Shown here: one piece after another, positions 19,693-28,997 of the stretch | Layout: each line of letters begins with the position of its first letter | Position numbering within the stretch: the first letter of the stretch is position 1 | DNA from: Alkalimonas collagenimarina | GTDB taxonomy: Bacteria; Pseudomonadota; Gammaproteobacteria; Enterobacterales; Alteromonadaceae | DNA: 64,000 nucleotides | Reading direction: 5' to 3' | Assembly (NCBI RefSeq): GCF_030717845.1 | Contig: NZ_JAUZVZ010000002.1 | Location: forward strand, 1-64,000 | Notes under the pieces: model-generated | Told to the model about the DNA's origin: nothing | Database searches by the model: none | Seen by the model: the letters and a program-made list of their open reading frames with translations, nothing else | Program-made: the position numbers and the translations under genes

Positions 19693-20452
19693 GTTGTCAC
19701 GGTATCAGCAGCGGAATGCCTTGCAATTGATCACACCTGACTGGCCGGCTCCTGCTTGTGTAAAAGCATTCAGCAGCACGCGCTTAGGTGGGTGTTCGTT
19801 GGGCGATTTTGCCTCGCTAAACCTTGGTGACCATGTAGGTGATAAGCCAGAGCTGGTGCGTCAGAACCGACAAGTTTTGCAACAGCATGCGGGCATGCCC
19901 ACTGAACCCGTCTGGTTGCAGCAGGTGCATGGTATCAATGTAGTGCGCTTGCCCGAACAAGCCAAGACTTCATTGCAAGCTGATGCTGTGGTTAGTTCGG
20001 TAGAGGCTCAGGTATGTAGCGTAATGACGGCTGATTGTTTACCAGTATTATTTTGTGACCGCTCAGGCCAGCAAGTTGCTGCAGCCCATGCTGGTTGGCG
20101 GGGCCTGCTCGGTGGAGTTTTAGAGGCTACGGTGGCCCGGTTTGAGCAGCCTGCTGAAGTGTTGGCATGGTTAGGGCCAGCGATTGGGCCTGAAGTATTT
20201 GAAGTCGGGCCAGAAGTACGGCAACAATTTATTGCGACTCAGGCGACTGCCGAAGCGGCTTTTCAGCCGAGTAAAGCTGATAAATGGTTGGCGAATTTAT
20301 ACCTGTTAGCTCGGCTGCGTTTGCAAGCGATTGGTGTAACCGCCATTTATGGCGGTGACTACTGCACCCTGAGCCAACCCGAATTGTTTTTTTCTTACCG
20401 CCGTGATGGCCAGACTGGCCGGATGGCCAGTTGTATCTGGCTGCAATCATAA
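19673..20452 (+). CDS. pgeF: Peptidoglycan editing factor / YfiH multicopper-like protein
   Basis: 259 aa (256 if the ATG at 19685 is used). The protein carries the Cu-oxidase_4/YfiH signature residues: His in QQVHGINVV, Cys in TADCLPVLF and His in AAAHAGWRGLLGG, the metal site of this family. E. coli PgeF removes miscrosslinked L-Ser muropeptides; purine nucleosidase-like activities have also been reported for the family. The start lies within the rluD 3' end, indicating coupling. No clear terminator precedes clpB. Confidence 0.93.
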   Translation: MVWKMPELSRYQQRNALQLITPDWPAPACVKAFSSTRLGGCSLGDFASLNLGDHVGDKPELVRQNRQVLQQHAGMPTEPVWLQQVHGINVVRLPEQAKTSLQADAVVSSVEAQVCSVMTADCLPVLFCDRSGQQVAAAHAGWRGLLGGVLEATVARFEQPAEVLAWLGPAIGPEVFEVGPEVRQQFIATQATAEAAFQPSKADKWLANLYLLARLRLQAIGVTAIYGGDYCTLSQPELFFSYRRDGQTGRMASCIWLQS

Positions 20453-20485
20453 GTTTGATCTCAGTCAATAATTTGACGCATCCTG

Positions 20486-20514
20486 CTTGAAAAGTACCCA
20501 ACCACACACAATAT
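20486..20514 (+). promoter_or_regulatory. Candidate heat-shock (sigma-32) promoter of clpB
   Basis: CTTGAAA (20486-20492) matches the sigma-32 -35 element exactly. After 14 nt, CACAATAT (20507-20514) agrees with CCCCATNT at 6 of 8 positions. It lies 39 nt before the clpB ATG. An overlapping TTGAAA/TATAAG pair could also serve sigma-70. Confidence 0.55.
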
Positions 20515-20553
20515 AAGCTATAACAGTTGTTATTGTTTTTCTTGGAGAGCGTC

Positions 20554-23124
20554 ATGAGACTTGACCGTTTAACCAGCAAGTTCCAGCAGGCCATTGCCGA
20601 TGCGCAATCATTGGCTTTGGGGCGGGATCATCAGTTTATAGAGCCAGTCCACTTAATGCATGCCTTATTGAATCAAGATGGCAGCACAGTTCGTGATTTA
20701 CTAAATAAATTAGGCATTAATTTTAATGAGTTGCGTTTGAAGGTCACTCAGGCCATTGAGCGCTTGCCGACGGTTGAAGGTGTTGGTGCCGATGTGCAGC
20801 TTTCTGCCGCCATGGGCACCTTACTCAATCTATGTGATAAATACGCGCAAAAACGCAAAGACCAGTACATTTCCAGTGAATTGTTTGTATTGGCAGCTAC
20901 TGAAGACAAAGGCACTTTAGGTTCTATTTTACGTGAGCAGGGTGTCACCAAAGACGCCCTTATGAAAGGCATTGATGATATGCGTGCTGGTCAAAAGGTC
21001 GAGGATCCTAATGCTGAGGATACCCGGCAAGCTTTGAACAAATATACCGTGGATCTAACCGCTCGGGCAGAAGCAGGTAAATTAGACCCTGTGATTGGGC
21101 GGGATGAAGAGATTCGTCGCTGTATACAAGTGCTGCAGCGTCGTACCAAAAACAACCCGGTCTTGATTGGTGAACCCGGAGTCGGTAAAACCGCGATTGT
21201 CGAAGGGCTGGCGCTGCGTATTATCAACAAAGAAGTCCCATCTGGTCTGCAAAATAAGCGAGTGCTATCGCTTGATTTAGGCGCTTTACTGGCTGGAGCC
21301 AAGTATCGTGGTGAATTTGAAGAACGGTTAAAGGCTGTGCTAAATGAATTGGCCAAAGAGGAAGGTCAGGTCATTTTATTTATCGATGAAATTCACACCA
21401 TGGTTGGTGCAGGTAAAGCCGATGGTGCTATGGATGCGGGTAATATGCTCAAGCCAGCCTTAGCTCGAGGCGAGTTGCATTGTTTGGGCGCGACTACGCT
21501 TGATGAGTACCGGAAATACATTGAAAAAGACGCCGCCCTTGAGCGCCGCTTCCAAAAAGTGTTGGTGGATGAACCCAGTGTTGAAGATACCATCGCCATT
21601 TTACGTGGTTTAAAAGAACGCTACGAACTGCACCATGCCGTTGAAATTACCGATCCCGCCATAGTGGCTGCCGCCACCTTGTCACATCGTTATGTCAGTG
21701 ATCGGCAGTTGCCTGATAAAGCCATCGATCTGATTGATGAAGCGGCATCGAGTATTCGTATGCAGATGGACTCGAAGCCAGAGGAAATGGATCGCTTAGA
21801 GCGGCGTATTATCCAACTGAAATTGGAAGATAACGCACTGGCTAAAGAGGTGGACGATAGCAGTAAAAAGCGCCGTGAAGCCATTCAGGAACAAATTCAG
21901 GAGCTAGAACAGCAGTACAAAGATTTGGATGAAATTTGGGAGTCTGAAAAAGCCGCTTTGCAAGGCACGCAAAATATCAAAGCAGATTTAGAGCAAGCTC
22001 GGCTTGATTTAGAAGTTGCACGCCGTGCCAGTGATTTACAGCGAATGTCTGAACTGCAGTATGGCCGAATTCCTGCACTGGAAAAACGGCTTGATCTGGC
22101 AAGCCAGGCAGAAATGCAAGACATGCAACTGTTGCGCAACCGGGTAACCGAGCATGAAATTGCCGATGTATTGTCACGAGCGACGGGTATACCTGTTAGT
22201 AAAATGCTGGAAGGTGAGCGCGATAAACTACTACAGATGGAAGACGCACTGCATCGGAGCGTGGTTGGGCAAGAAGAAGCGGTCGCTGCTGTTGCCAATG
22301 CTATTCGTCGCTCGCGCGCGGGTTTGTCGGATCCGAACCGGCCAATTGGTTCGTTTTTATTCCTTGGGCCAACTGGGGTAGGGAAAACCGAGCTGACCAA
22401 ATCATTGGCTACGTTCTTGTTTGATAGCCCGGATGCCATGGTTCGTATCGATATGTCAGAGTTTATGGAAAAACATGCGGTGTCGCGTTTGGTCGGTGCT
22501 CCGCCTGGTTATGTTGGTTACGAAGAAGGGGGCTATTTGACCGAAGCCGTGCGCCGTAAGCCTTATTCAGTGATTTTATTGGATGAAGTGGAAAAAGCGC
22601 ATCCGGATGTGTTTAACATTCTGTTGCAGGTGCTGGATGATGGCCGCTTAACTGATGGTCAGGGCCGTACCGTCGACTTTAAAAACACTGTGATTATTAT
22701 GACATCAAATTTAGGTTCCGATGTTATTCAGGAGCATAGTAGCGAGTCTAGCTATCAGGATATGAAACTGATGTTATTAGATGTACTTGCTAAGCAGTTC
22801 CGGCCTGAGTTTTTAAACCGGGTGGATGAAACGGTGGTCTTTCACCCACTGGGGCATGCTCAGATCAAGTCCATTGCCGGTATCCAACTGCAACGGTTGC
22901 GTCAACGTTTAGAGGATCGCGATTATCAGTTGGAGGTGAGTGAAGCCGCTTTGGATAAACTAGCCGCAGCAGGCTTTGATCCCGTTTACGGGGCTCGGCC
23001 ATTGAAGCGGGCCATTCAGCATTATCTGGAAAACCCGCTAGCACAAGCCCTATTGAAAGGTGAAATTGTGCCAGGCAGTACCGTGTCCATTGACACTGAT
23101 GGCGATGATTTTGTAATTCGTTAA
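20554..23124 (+). CDS. clpB: ATP-dependent disaggregase ClpB
   Basis: 856 aa from the ATG at 20554, which follows GGAG and matches the E. coli N-terminus MRLDRLT; an upstream in-frame TTG is less likely. ClpB works with DnaK to dissolve protein aggregates. It has an N-domain (~1-145), AAA+ 1 with GEPGVGKT and Walker [10 protein letters not shown], a coiled-coil middle domain (~410-525, rich in [10 protein letters not shown]-type heptads), and AAA+ 2 with GPTGVGKTE, then the C-terminal D2-small domain. A candidate sigma-32 promoter precedes it and a strong terminator follows. Confidence 0.99.
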   Translation: MRLDRLTSKFQQAIADAQSLALGRDHQFIEPVHLMHALLNQDGSTVRDLLNKLGINFNELRLKVTQAIERLPTVEGVGADVQLSAAMGTLLNLCDKYAQKRKDQYISSELFVLAATEDKGTLGSILREQGVTKDALMKGIDDMRAGQKVEDPNAEDTRQALNKYTVDLTARAEAGKLDPVIGRDEEIRRCIQVLQRRTKNNPVLIGEPGVGKTAIVEGLALRIINKEVPSGLQNKRVLSLDLGALLAGAKYRGEFEERLKAVLNELAKEEGQVILFIDEIHTMVGAGKADGAMDAGNMLKPALARGELHCLGATTLDEYRKYIEKDAALERRFQKVLVDEPSVEDTIAILRGLKERYELHHAVEITDPAIVAAATLSHRYVSDRQLPDKAIDLIDEAASSIRMQMDSKPEEMDRLERRIIQLKLEDNALAKEVDDSSKKRREAIQEQIQELEQQYKDLDEIWESEKAALQGTQNIKADLEQARLDLEVARRASDLQRMSELQYGRIPALEKRLDLASQAEMQDMQLLRNRVTEHEIADVLSRATGIPVSKMLEGERDKLLQMEDALHRSVVGQEEAVAAVANAIRRSRAGLSDPNRPIGSFLFLGPTGVGKTELTKSLATFLFDSPDAMVRIDMSEFMEKHAVSRLVGAPPGYVGYEEGGYLTEAVRRKPYSVILLDEVEKAHPDVFNILLQVLDDGRLTDGQGRTVDFKNTVIIMTSNLGSDVIQEHSSESSYQDMKLMLLDVLAKQFRPEFLNRVDETVVFHPLGHAQIKSIAGIQLQRLRQRLEDRDYQLEVSEAALDKLAAAGFDPVYGARPLKRAIQHYLENPLAQALLKGEIVPGSTVSIDTDGDDFVIR

Positions 23125-23151
23125 GCTAGCGTTGTCTGTCCGTACTGAGAA

Positions 23152-23182
23152 AATGCCCACCGTATTGGTGGGCATTGTTTTT
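23152..23182 (+). terminator. Intrinsic terminator of clpB
   Basis: Perfect 10-bp stem AATGCCCACC/GGTGGGCATT with loop GTATT, followed by GTTTTT, 28 nt after the clpB stop. Confidence 0.85.
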
Positions 23183-23189
23183 GAACGAT

Positions 23190-23223
23190 GGCCAGGCTGT
23201 AGTCTATCAGACCGTTCCTGGCC
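23190..23223. other. Stem-loop downstream of the clpB terminator
   Basis: GGCCAGG (23190-23196) pairs with CCTGGCC (23217-23223), and an inner GTCT/AGAC pairing lies in the loop. No T-run follows on either strand, so it is not a standard terminator. It sits in the 214-nt gap before pssA. Function unknown; it could be part of the pssA leader or a repeat unit. Confidence 0.4.
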
Positions 23224-23338
23224 GTAATTTTAAAAATCAGTTTGCTATACTGAGTGCGACAGCTTTTCTTTTGCGATTTTCCGATCCATGATACATTAAG
23301 CGATTAAAACTCCGTTTCTTTCTTCGTTAAGTGGACTT

Positions 23339-24157
23339 ATGACCGAATCCAATAAAGCTGATACTCAGCCCCGTAAAGGCATTTATTTATTACCCAACCT
23401 ACTCACTACAGCAGGTTTATTTTCAGGCTTTTACGCTATTATTTCTTCGATGAATGGCTCCTTTGAGGCTGCTGCAATCGCTATTTTCGTTGCTATGATC
23501 TTCGACGGCCTGGATGGACGAGTGGCTCGCTTAACCAATACTCAAAGTGAATTTGGTGCCCAATACGATAGCATGGCGGATATGCTCTCTTTTGGTATGG
23601 CGCCTGCCATGGTGGTATATACCTGGGCCTTATCCGATTTAGGTAAGTTTGGCTGGCTAGCGGCATTTTTGTTTGTGGCATGTGCTGCGCTTCGGCTGGC
23701 ACGCTTCAACGCCAACTTGTCGGTCACAGATGGCCGTTACTTCCAAGGTTTAGCCAGCCCTGCGTCTGCTGCCCTTTGTGCTGGTATGGTGTGGACGGGC
23801 GCCTATTACGAAATTGATGGGCAATCTTTGGGCTATCTGGTTGGTTTAATCACGATTTTGGCAGGCTTATTAATGGTGAGTAACCTGCGCTACCATTCTT
23901 TTAAAGATGTAAACTGGCGCGACAAGGTGTCATTTATCACCATCTTGGTGGTGGTGCTAATTTTCGTGGTGATAGCTGCCCGTCCGGCTGAAATGTTGCT
24001 GTTGATATTCTTGATATATGCCTGCTCAGGCCCAATCACCACCTACCGAAGTGTGAATAAACTGACGTTGGAGCATGTAATCGGTGATGCTGAAGATGTC
24101 GAACTTACCGAGGTAAAGACGACTGAAGCTATTGATGACCCAAAAAAGCCAGAGTAA
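23339..24157 (+). CDS. pssA: CDP-diacylglycerol-serine O-phosphatidyltransferase
   Basis: 272 aa integral membrane enzyme of the CDP-alcohol phosphatidyltransferase family (Bacillus-type PssA), making phosphatidylserine for phosphatidylethanolamine. The catalytic motif DGLDGRVARLTN...EFGAQYDSMAD (~residues 59-82) supplies all the conserved Asp/Gly/Arg positions. About eight hydrophobic helices are present; the acidic C-terminal tail (~245-272) is soluble. This is not the peripheral PLD-type PssA found in E. coli, although the neighbourhood (clpB nearby) is similar. Confidence 0.93.
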   Translation: MTESNKADTQPRKGIYLLPNLLTTAGLFSGFYAIISSMNGSFEAAAIAIFVAMIFDGLDGRVARLTNTQSEFGAQYDSMADMLSFGMAPAMVVYTWALSDLGKFGWLAAFLFVACAALRLARFNANLSVTDGRYFQGLASPASAALCAGMVWTGAYYEIDGQSLGYLVGLITILAGLLMVSNLRYHSFKDVNWRDKVSFITILVVVLIFVVIAARPAEMLLLIFLIYACSGPITTYRSVNKLTLEHVIGDAEDVELTEVKTTEAIDDPKKPE

Positions 24158-24220
24158 TCTGAGCCGTAAGCTTTAGCAGACAGCGCCTGAGGGGGACTGT
24201 TTGAGTGTTTGTCCACAGCG

Positions 24221-24249
24221 CAACAAGCCTCAGGAATTGAGGTTTGTTG
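24221..24249 (+). other. Stem-loop in the gshA leader
   Basis: CAACAAGCCTCA pairs with TGAGGTTTGTTG across a 5-nt loop (12 bp, one G-T wobble). No T-run follows. It lies 37 nt before the gshA start codon, so it may affect gshA translation or mRNA stability. Confidence 0.45.
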
Positions 24250-24286
24250 GCATTGACCACCATGATGATTAGGTAAGGGTGTTTTT

Positions 24287-25882
24287 TTGAATCCAATTCT
24301 GAAGCAACGTTTAGCAGACTTGTCTGCCGCTGAGCATGTCAGCAGTATTGTTGGGATCCGTCGAGGTTTGGAACGAGAGTGTTTGCGAATTCAAAGCAAT
24401 GGAACTTTGGCGCCAACATCCCATGCGAATGCACTGGGCTCTGCGTTGACGCACCCGATGATTACCACTGACTTTTCTGAGTCACTGCTTGAGTTTATTA
24501 CTCCGGTTGATACGGATATCAACACTACGCTAGCGCAACTGGCTGATATTCACACTTTTACCCTGCGACAGCTCGGTGATGAGCGACTGTGGCCTGTGAG
24601 TATGCCGTGTTATATCTCCCATCAAGATGAGATCGAGCTGGCGCAGTATGGCTCTTCCAATGTCGGGCGAATGAAAACCTTGTATCGACAAGGGCTGAAA
24701 AATCGTTATGGCAGCATGATGCAGGCCATCAGTGGTGTTCATTTTAACTTCTCATTCCCGGCGGGCTTCTGGCCACATTACCGTCAGGTTTTGGGGGCTG
24801 TAGCCGCTGATCAGGCTTTTATTTCTGAGCAGTATTTGGCGCTGGTCCGAAACTACAAACGGTTGGCCTGGTTGATTGTGTACTTGTTTGGCGCCTCTCC
24901 GGCGCTTTGCCGCTCATTTTTGCAAGGAAATGAAAGTCGTTATGCATTTCAGGAAACAGGCAAAGGAACCTTGTATCTGCCCTATGCCACTTCACTTCGA
25001 ATGAGTGATTTGGGTTACACCAATAGTGCGCAATCCAGCTTAAAAGTAACCTATAACTCGCTGGATGAATACATTGCTGGACTACATCAGGCTATCACAA
25101 CGCCATCGGCTGAATATCAGCAGATCCCCTGCGATGCAAGTGCTGGCTATCAACAGCTCAATAGCAACATTCTACAGATTGAGAATGAGTTTTACTCGAC
25201 CATTCGGCCCAAGCGTACTGCTGAAAGTGGTGAGCGACCAACCTGTGCGCTGGCTGCCCGGGGAGTCGAGTACATTGAGGTTCGTGCTTTGGATGTCAAC
25301 CCATTTAGCGCGGTGGGCATTTCCGCCGATCAGATGCGTTTTTTAGATGTGTTTCTCTGTTATTGTTTATTGAGTGATAGCCCTGACCTTAGCCACGAGG
25401 AACAGCTCATCACCGAGCAGAACTTACGTAAAGTTGTCACCGATGGTCGCAAACAGACGTTGGATTTGATTGATTCAGGTCAGCCCAGATTGATGCTTGA
25501 CTGGGCAGAGAGTGTGTTTGATGAGTTGATGGCTGTTGCTGGCTGGTTGGATCAAGCTTATGGTGGTGATCACTATCAGGCCACGATAAAACAGTTTTAT
25601 ATTTGTTTACTGGATCCTGCGCAGACGTTTTCGGGGCAATTACTCAATACCTTGTTATCCAGCCAGCAAGATAATGGCCCATATGCATTGAAGTTATCCG
25701 AGCGGTACCGTGATGAATTGACACAGCGTGATTATCAATGCTTTAGTGAGCAAGACTTTCTGGATATGGCTAAGCAATCGCTGTTGCAACAGCAAGCAGT
25801 TGAAGCTGGGGATACCGTAAGTTTCGATGCTTATCTACAGGATTATTTCGCTCCCAAGCCTTGCTCTTTAGAGAGTGAGTAG
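24287..25882 (+). CDS. gshA: Glutamate-cysteine ligase
   Basis: 531 aa, the proteobacterial type 1 enzyme (E. coli GshA, 518 aa), which makes gamma-glutamylcysteine for glutathione. Clear family blocks are GIRRGLERECLRI, ALGSALTHPMITTDFSESLLEFITP, DERLWPVSMPCYI, IELAQYGSSNVGRMKTLYR.. and QAISGVHFNFS. The predicted start is TTG, preceded by AAGGGTG, a weak codon that may limit synthesis. The 129-nt gap upstream is structured. It ends just before a leftward terminator hairpin and has no rightward terminator of its own that I can see. Confidence 0.96.
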   Translation: MNPILKQRLADLSAAEHVSSIVGIRRGLERECLRIQSNGTLAPTSHANALGSALTHPMITTDFSESLLEFITPVDTDINTTLAQLADIHTFTLRQLGDERLWPVSMPCYISHQDEIELAQYGSSNVGRMKTLYRQGLKNRYGSMMQAISGVHFNFSFPAGFWPHYRQVLGAVAADQAFISEQYLALVRNYKRLAWLIVYLFGASPALCRSFLQGNESRYAFQETGKGTLYLPYATSLRMSDLGYTNSAQSSLKVTYNSLDEYIAGLHQAITTPSAEYQQIPCDASAGYQQLNSNILQIENEFYSTIRPKRTAESGERPTCALAARGVEYIEVRALDVNPFSAVGISADQMRFLDVFLCYCLLSDSPDLSHEEQLITEQNLRKVVTDGRKQTLDLIDSGQPRLMLDWAESVFDELMAVAGWLDQAYGGDHYQATIKQFYICLLDPAQTFSGQLLNTLLSSQQDNGPYALKLSERYRDELTQRDYQCFSEQDFLDMAKQSLLQQQAVEAGDTVSFDAYLQDYFAPKPCSLESE

Positions 25883-25885
25883 CGC

Positions 25886-25920
25886 AAAAAAAAAGCGGCC
25901 ACCAGGAGAGTAGTGGCCGC
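25886..25920 (-). terminator. Leftward-oriented intrinsic terminator
   Basis: GCGGCCAC (25895-25902) pairs with GTGGCCGC (25913-25920). On the minus strand the hairpin is followed by nine T residues (A run 25886-25894 on the plus strand). On the plus strand ATAACAGG follows, so it would only work leftward, although both flanking genes read rightward. Confidence 0.75.
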
Positions 25921-26008
25921 ATAACAGGAATAAAATCCAGGGAAACGTAAAACTTGTTTTGCATCCTTGCACCAGATTAGAAGCTATTGGATGATGAAAG
26001 TTCACACC

Positions 26009-26629
26009 ATGAAAAAAATATTTGTAATGAGTTCGGCTGCAGCGGTGATGTTAGTGCTTTCCGGTTGCAGTACTCCACCGCCACAAAATAGTAGTAATAT
26101 CTGTGATATTTTCAAAGAGCATCGCTCCTGGTACCGGGCAGCGGCAAACACCCGTGATAAATGGGGAGTACCCATCCATGTGCCGATGAGCATGATGTTT
26201 CAGGAGAGTAGCTTCCGTCACAATGCTCGTCCTCCGATGCGCTATTTCCTTGGTTTTATTCCTTATGGTCGCGCTAGTTCTGCTTATGGGTACTCACAGG
26301 CAAAAACGGAAACCTGGGCGGATTATCAACGTGAGACCAACCGTCGTTTTGCCAGCCGGAGTAATTTTGCTGATGCCATTGATTTTATGGGTTGGTATAT
26401 GGATAAGACACATCGGATTAATGGGGTATCCAAGTGGGATGCGTACAACCAGTATCTTAATTATCACGATGGCTGGGGAGGGTATCAGCGTGGAACCTAT
26501 CGCAGCAAAACCTGGTTGATATCGGTAGCTCGCCGGGTGGATGATCGAGCTAAAATGTATGCAACCCAGCTGAGTAGCTGTGAAAAAGAGCTGCAGCGTG
26601 GTTGGTTCCGGCGCTTAATCGGTTTTTAA
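26009..26629 (+). CDS. Lytic-transglycosylase-like lipoprotein
   Basis: 206 aa from the ATG at 26009; upstream in-frame ATGs give longer but less signal-like N-termini. The signal ends in lipobox LSGC, so it is a lipoprotein. Residues ~25-150 resemble a lysozyme-fold/SLT domain: MMFQESSFRHNARPP with a candidate catalytic Glu, then GRASSAYGYSQAKTETWADY and DFMGWYMDKT. The C-terminal part is basic (QRGWFRRLIGF). A role in cell-wall turnover is inferred. It converges on yfjD with a 41-nt gap lacking a clear terminator. Confidence 0.8.
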   Translation: MKKIFVMSSAAAVMLVLSGCSTPPPQNSSNICDIFKEHRSWYRAAANTRDKWGVPIHVPMSMMFQESSFRHNARPPMRYFLGFIPYGRASSAYGYSQAKTETWADYQRETNRRFASRSNFADAIDFMGWYMDKTHRINGVSKWDAYNQYLNYHDGWGGYQRGTYRSKTWLISVARRVDDRAKMYATQLSSCEKELQRGWFRRLIGF

Positions 26630-26670
26630 GCGACTGGTATCGTCTTACTGTCAGTCGAGATAGCGTCGTA

Positions 26671-27948
26671 TCAGTGATCGCGACGCTTCTTCATATGAGG
26701 CAAGATGCGGATGGTTTTAATCATATTGTCTTGCACCTCAACAATTTCGAGATGGTAGCCCGCCAGTTTGAGGCTGAGGCAGCCTTGCGGGATCTCTTCT
26801 AAATACTCCAGCACCAGACCATTCAATGTCTTTGGCCCATCGGTTGGGAATTTGAGTTGCATTTCACGGTTGAGATCGCGCAGGTTGATACCCCCTTCGA
26901 TCAGAAAGCTGCCGTCAGGCTGAGCAATGATTTCTTCATGTTTGTCATCAACAATGTCAGTGGTGAAGTCACCGACCACCTCTTCCAGGATATCTTCCAA
27001 TGTCACCAGCCCCTGAATATCACCATATTCATCCACTACCAGACCGATGCGCTCTTTTGAGGCTTGAAACTTCAGCAATTGAGTACTGAGCGGTGTGCCT
27101 TCGGGAATAAAGTAAATATCCCGTACCGAACGAAGTAGGCTGGCCTTGGTTAATTGCTTTTTCAGCAAAGGGCGTACTAAGTCTCGCGTATTTAAAAAGC
27201 CTAATGCGTCATCGATGGTATCGCGATACAGCAGCAAACGACTATGTGGCGAGTTGGCCAGTTGCCGAACCAGCTGCTTCCAGTCGTCATTGACATCAAG
27301 GCCATTGATTTCGTTACGTGGGATCATAATATCCTCTACCGTGGCATGCTCCAAATCGAGCACACCAACCAGCATATTCTGGTGTTGCTCCGGGATCATT
27401 GCTCCGGCCTCATGCACCACAGTACGCAGCTCTTCTGAACTTAAACTATGGCCTTTGTGTTGCTCGGCACTCACCCCTAACAGCCGTAAGAGGTTATTGG
27501 TGATTTGATTGATCAGCCAGACCAAAGGGTAAAGTATTTTGAGTAAAGGCTTTAATAACGCTGAGCTTGGAAAGGCTATCCGCTCCGGATGCAAGGCGGC
27601 AATCGTTTTTGGCGTGACCTCAGCAAAAATCAGGATCACCAGTGTGAGTACAACGGTCGCCAACAAAATACCAACATCACCAAACAAACGCATACCAATA
27701 ATGGTGGCAACTGCAGAGGCAGCAATATTCACTAGGTTATTGCCAATGAGGATCAAACCAATCAACCGGTCAGGACGCTTCAGAAGCTGAGTGACCCGGA
27801 TTGCGCCTTTATTATTTTCATTGGCTTGATGTTTCAGGCGATACGGGTTCACAGACATCATACCGGTTTCAGAGCCGGAGAAGTATGCGGAGATGAAGAT
27901 AAGTACGCCAAGAATTACAAATAAAGTACTGGTGGAAATCGCGTCCAA
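26671..27948 (-). CDS. yfjD: CorB/HlyC-CorC family inner-membrane CBS protein
   Basis: 425 aa. An N-terminal DUF21 transmembrane domain (~residues 1-190, starting FVILGVLIFISAYFSGSETGMM) precedes a CBS pair (~205-330; DIMIPRNEI, VDEYGDIQGLVTLEDILEEVVGD) and a CorC_HlyC domain (~345-420). Relatives (CNNM/CorB/CorC) take part in Mg2+ or Co2+ transport. The yfjD-ypjD order beside ffh is the same as in E. coli. The gene ends near a convergent lipoprotein with no obvious terminator of its own in between. Confidence 0.93.
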   Translation of the reverse strand: MDAISTSTLFVILGVLIFISAYFSGSETGMMSVNPYRLKHQANENNKGAIRVTQLLKRPDRLIGLILIGNNLVNIAASAVATIIGMRLFGDVGILLATVVLTLVILIFAEVTPKTIAALHPERIAFPSSALLKPLLKILYPLVWLINQITNNLLRLLGVSAEQHKGHSLSSEELRTVVHEAGAMIPEQHQNMLVGVLDLEHATVEDIMIPRNEINGLDVNDDWKQLVRQLANSPHSRLLLYRDTIDDALGFLNTRDLVRPLLKKQLTKASLLRSVRDIYFIPEGTPLSTQLLKFQASKERIGLVVDEYGDIQGLVTLEDILEEVVGDFTTDIVDDKHEEIIAQPDGSFLIEGGINLRDLNREMQLKFPTDGPKTLNGLVLEYLEEIPQGCLSLKLAGYHLEIVEVQDNMIKTIRILPHMKKRRDH

Positions 27949-28017
27949 AAGTGGGTTACCTATATGGCCTGAAAGCTAAGAATGGATAGTATGGACCTTT
28001 GCTTTTCACAAGTAAAA

Positions 28018-28830
28018 TCATCCGACCACTCCGGCGATAAGAAACTCCCGCACAAAGCGGCTACCAAAATACGCTAGGGTCAGCACGATGCTACCTATTA
28101 AGGTCAGCGTGATAGCAATCTTTCCACGCCAGCCTAAGCGGGCATGGCCCCAACTCAAAACGGCAAAAAGCAGAAAGGCCATAAGGCTCAGCACATTCTT
28201 ATGCAGGTTTTGTTTCGCAAACCAATCCGCAGTGAAGAGCGCGCCACTGAGTAAGGTTAAACCCAATAACAAGGTTCCAATGAGTAGTAATCGAAATTGC
28301 AGCACTTCAGCCTGCATTAAAGGCGGCAAATAGGAGGGCATGGTTAGCATTGCTTTATGTTTGAGCTTATAGCTGATGTAACTGACTTGTACGCTATACA
28401 AAGTCGCTAGAATTAAAATGACGTAGGCGATAAAGGCAATCAGGATATGCAATAACAGCACGGGGTTATGTTCAACATTCACCATCTGTGAGCCCTGAGG
28501 CAATAGCATACTTGCTAATTGCACTAAGGCGGCACAGCCATAAACCACGGGTAACAGTAAAATCAGGGGCGAGCGCAGTGCGGTCAGAGTGACAGCGACG
28601 GTAATGAGCCAACTCACCAATGAGCTGACATTGAGCAGGCTAAAGTTCTGTCCTTCAGCGGTAAACAAAGCTGCTGATAGTACTATTGCATGCAGCAATA
28701 AACCCAGACAAGCTGCACTAAAGGTGAACTTTAACTGGGGGCCTGCTGGATGGAACAGGCGACTTAATACAGCCCCGGCTGCTAGCGCATAGGCAAGCAT
28801 GGATAATAGAGGCAGCAACAGCGTGTACAT
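28018..28830 (-). CDS. ypjD: YpjD, CcsA/HemX-like inner-membrane protein
   Basis: 270 aa from the ATG at 28830, preceded by AGGGA at good spacing; upstream in-frame codons exist (to 28893). Eight hydrophobic helices. NFSLLNVSSLVSWLI, HILIAFIAYVILILATLYSVQ, WGHARLGWRGKIA and LTLAYFGSRFV match E. coli YpjD almost block for block. The family is in the cytochrome c assembly superfamily (PF01578), but a haem-related role for YpjD is not proven. It is divergent from ffh and upstream of yfjD, 69 nt away. Confidence 0.93.
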   Translation of the reverse strand: MYTLLLPLLSMLAYALAAGAVLSRLFHPAGPQLKFTFSAACLGLLLHAIVLSAALFTAEGQNFSLLNVSSLVSWLITVAVTLTALRSPLILLLPVVYGCAALVQLASMLLPQGSQMVNVEHNPVLLLHILIAFIAYVILILATLYSVQVSYISYKLKHKAMLTMPSYLPPLMQAEVLQFRLLLIGTLLLGLTLLSGALFTADWFAKQNLHKNVLSLMAFLLFAVLSWGHARLGWRGKIAITLTLIGSIVLTLAYFGSRFVREFLIAGVVG

Positions 28831-28937
28831 GCAAAACTTTCCCTGAATTACAGTCAGATAGCCATTGTATTGCAAGTCGCCAGTGAATACCAATGCCTTT
28901 ACCAGGGTATGTACTTGGTACTGCGTGCCTTGGGTGG

Positions 28938-28966
28938 CTGACTGTATGAAGTGAGTCAGGTATACT
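28938..28966 (+). promoter_or_regulatory. Candidate sigma-70 promoter of ffh
   Basis: CTGACT (28938-28943), a 17-nt spacer and TATACT (28961-28966), 31 nt before the ffh ATG. The -35 matches 4 of 6 and the -10 5 of 6 consensus bases. Confidence 0.5.
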
Positions 28967-28997
28967 AGGAGTAATGTGATGATTCAAGGTAGTGACT

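Noticed and set aside
21897-22439. 180-aa open frame antisense to clpB
   Set aside because: Ser/Arg/Cys-rich low-complexity product lying wholly inside clpB on the opposite strand; no RBS or family resemblance. It is a shadow of codon bias.
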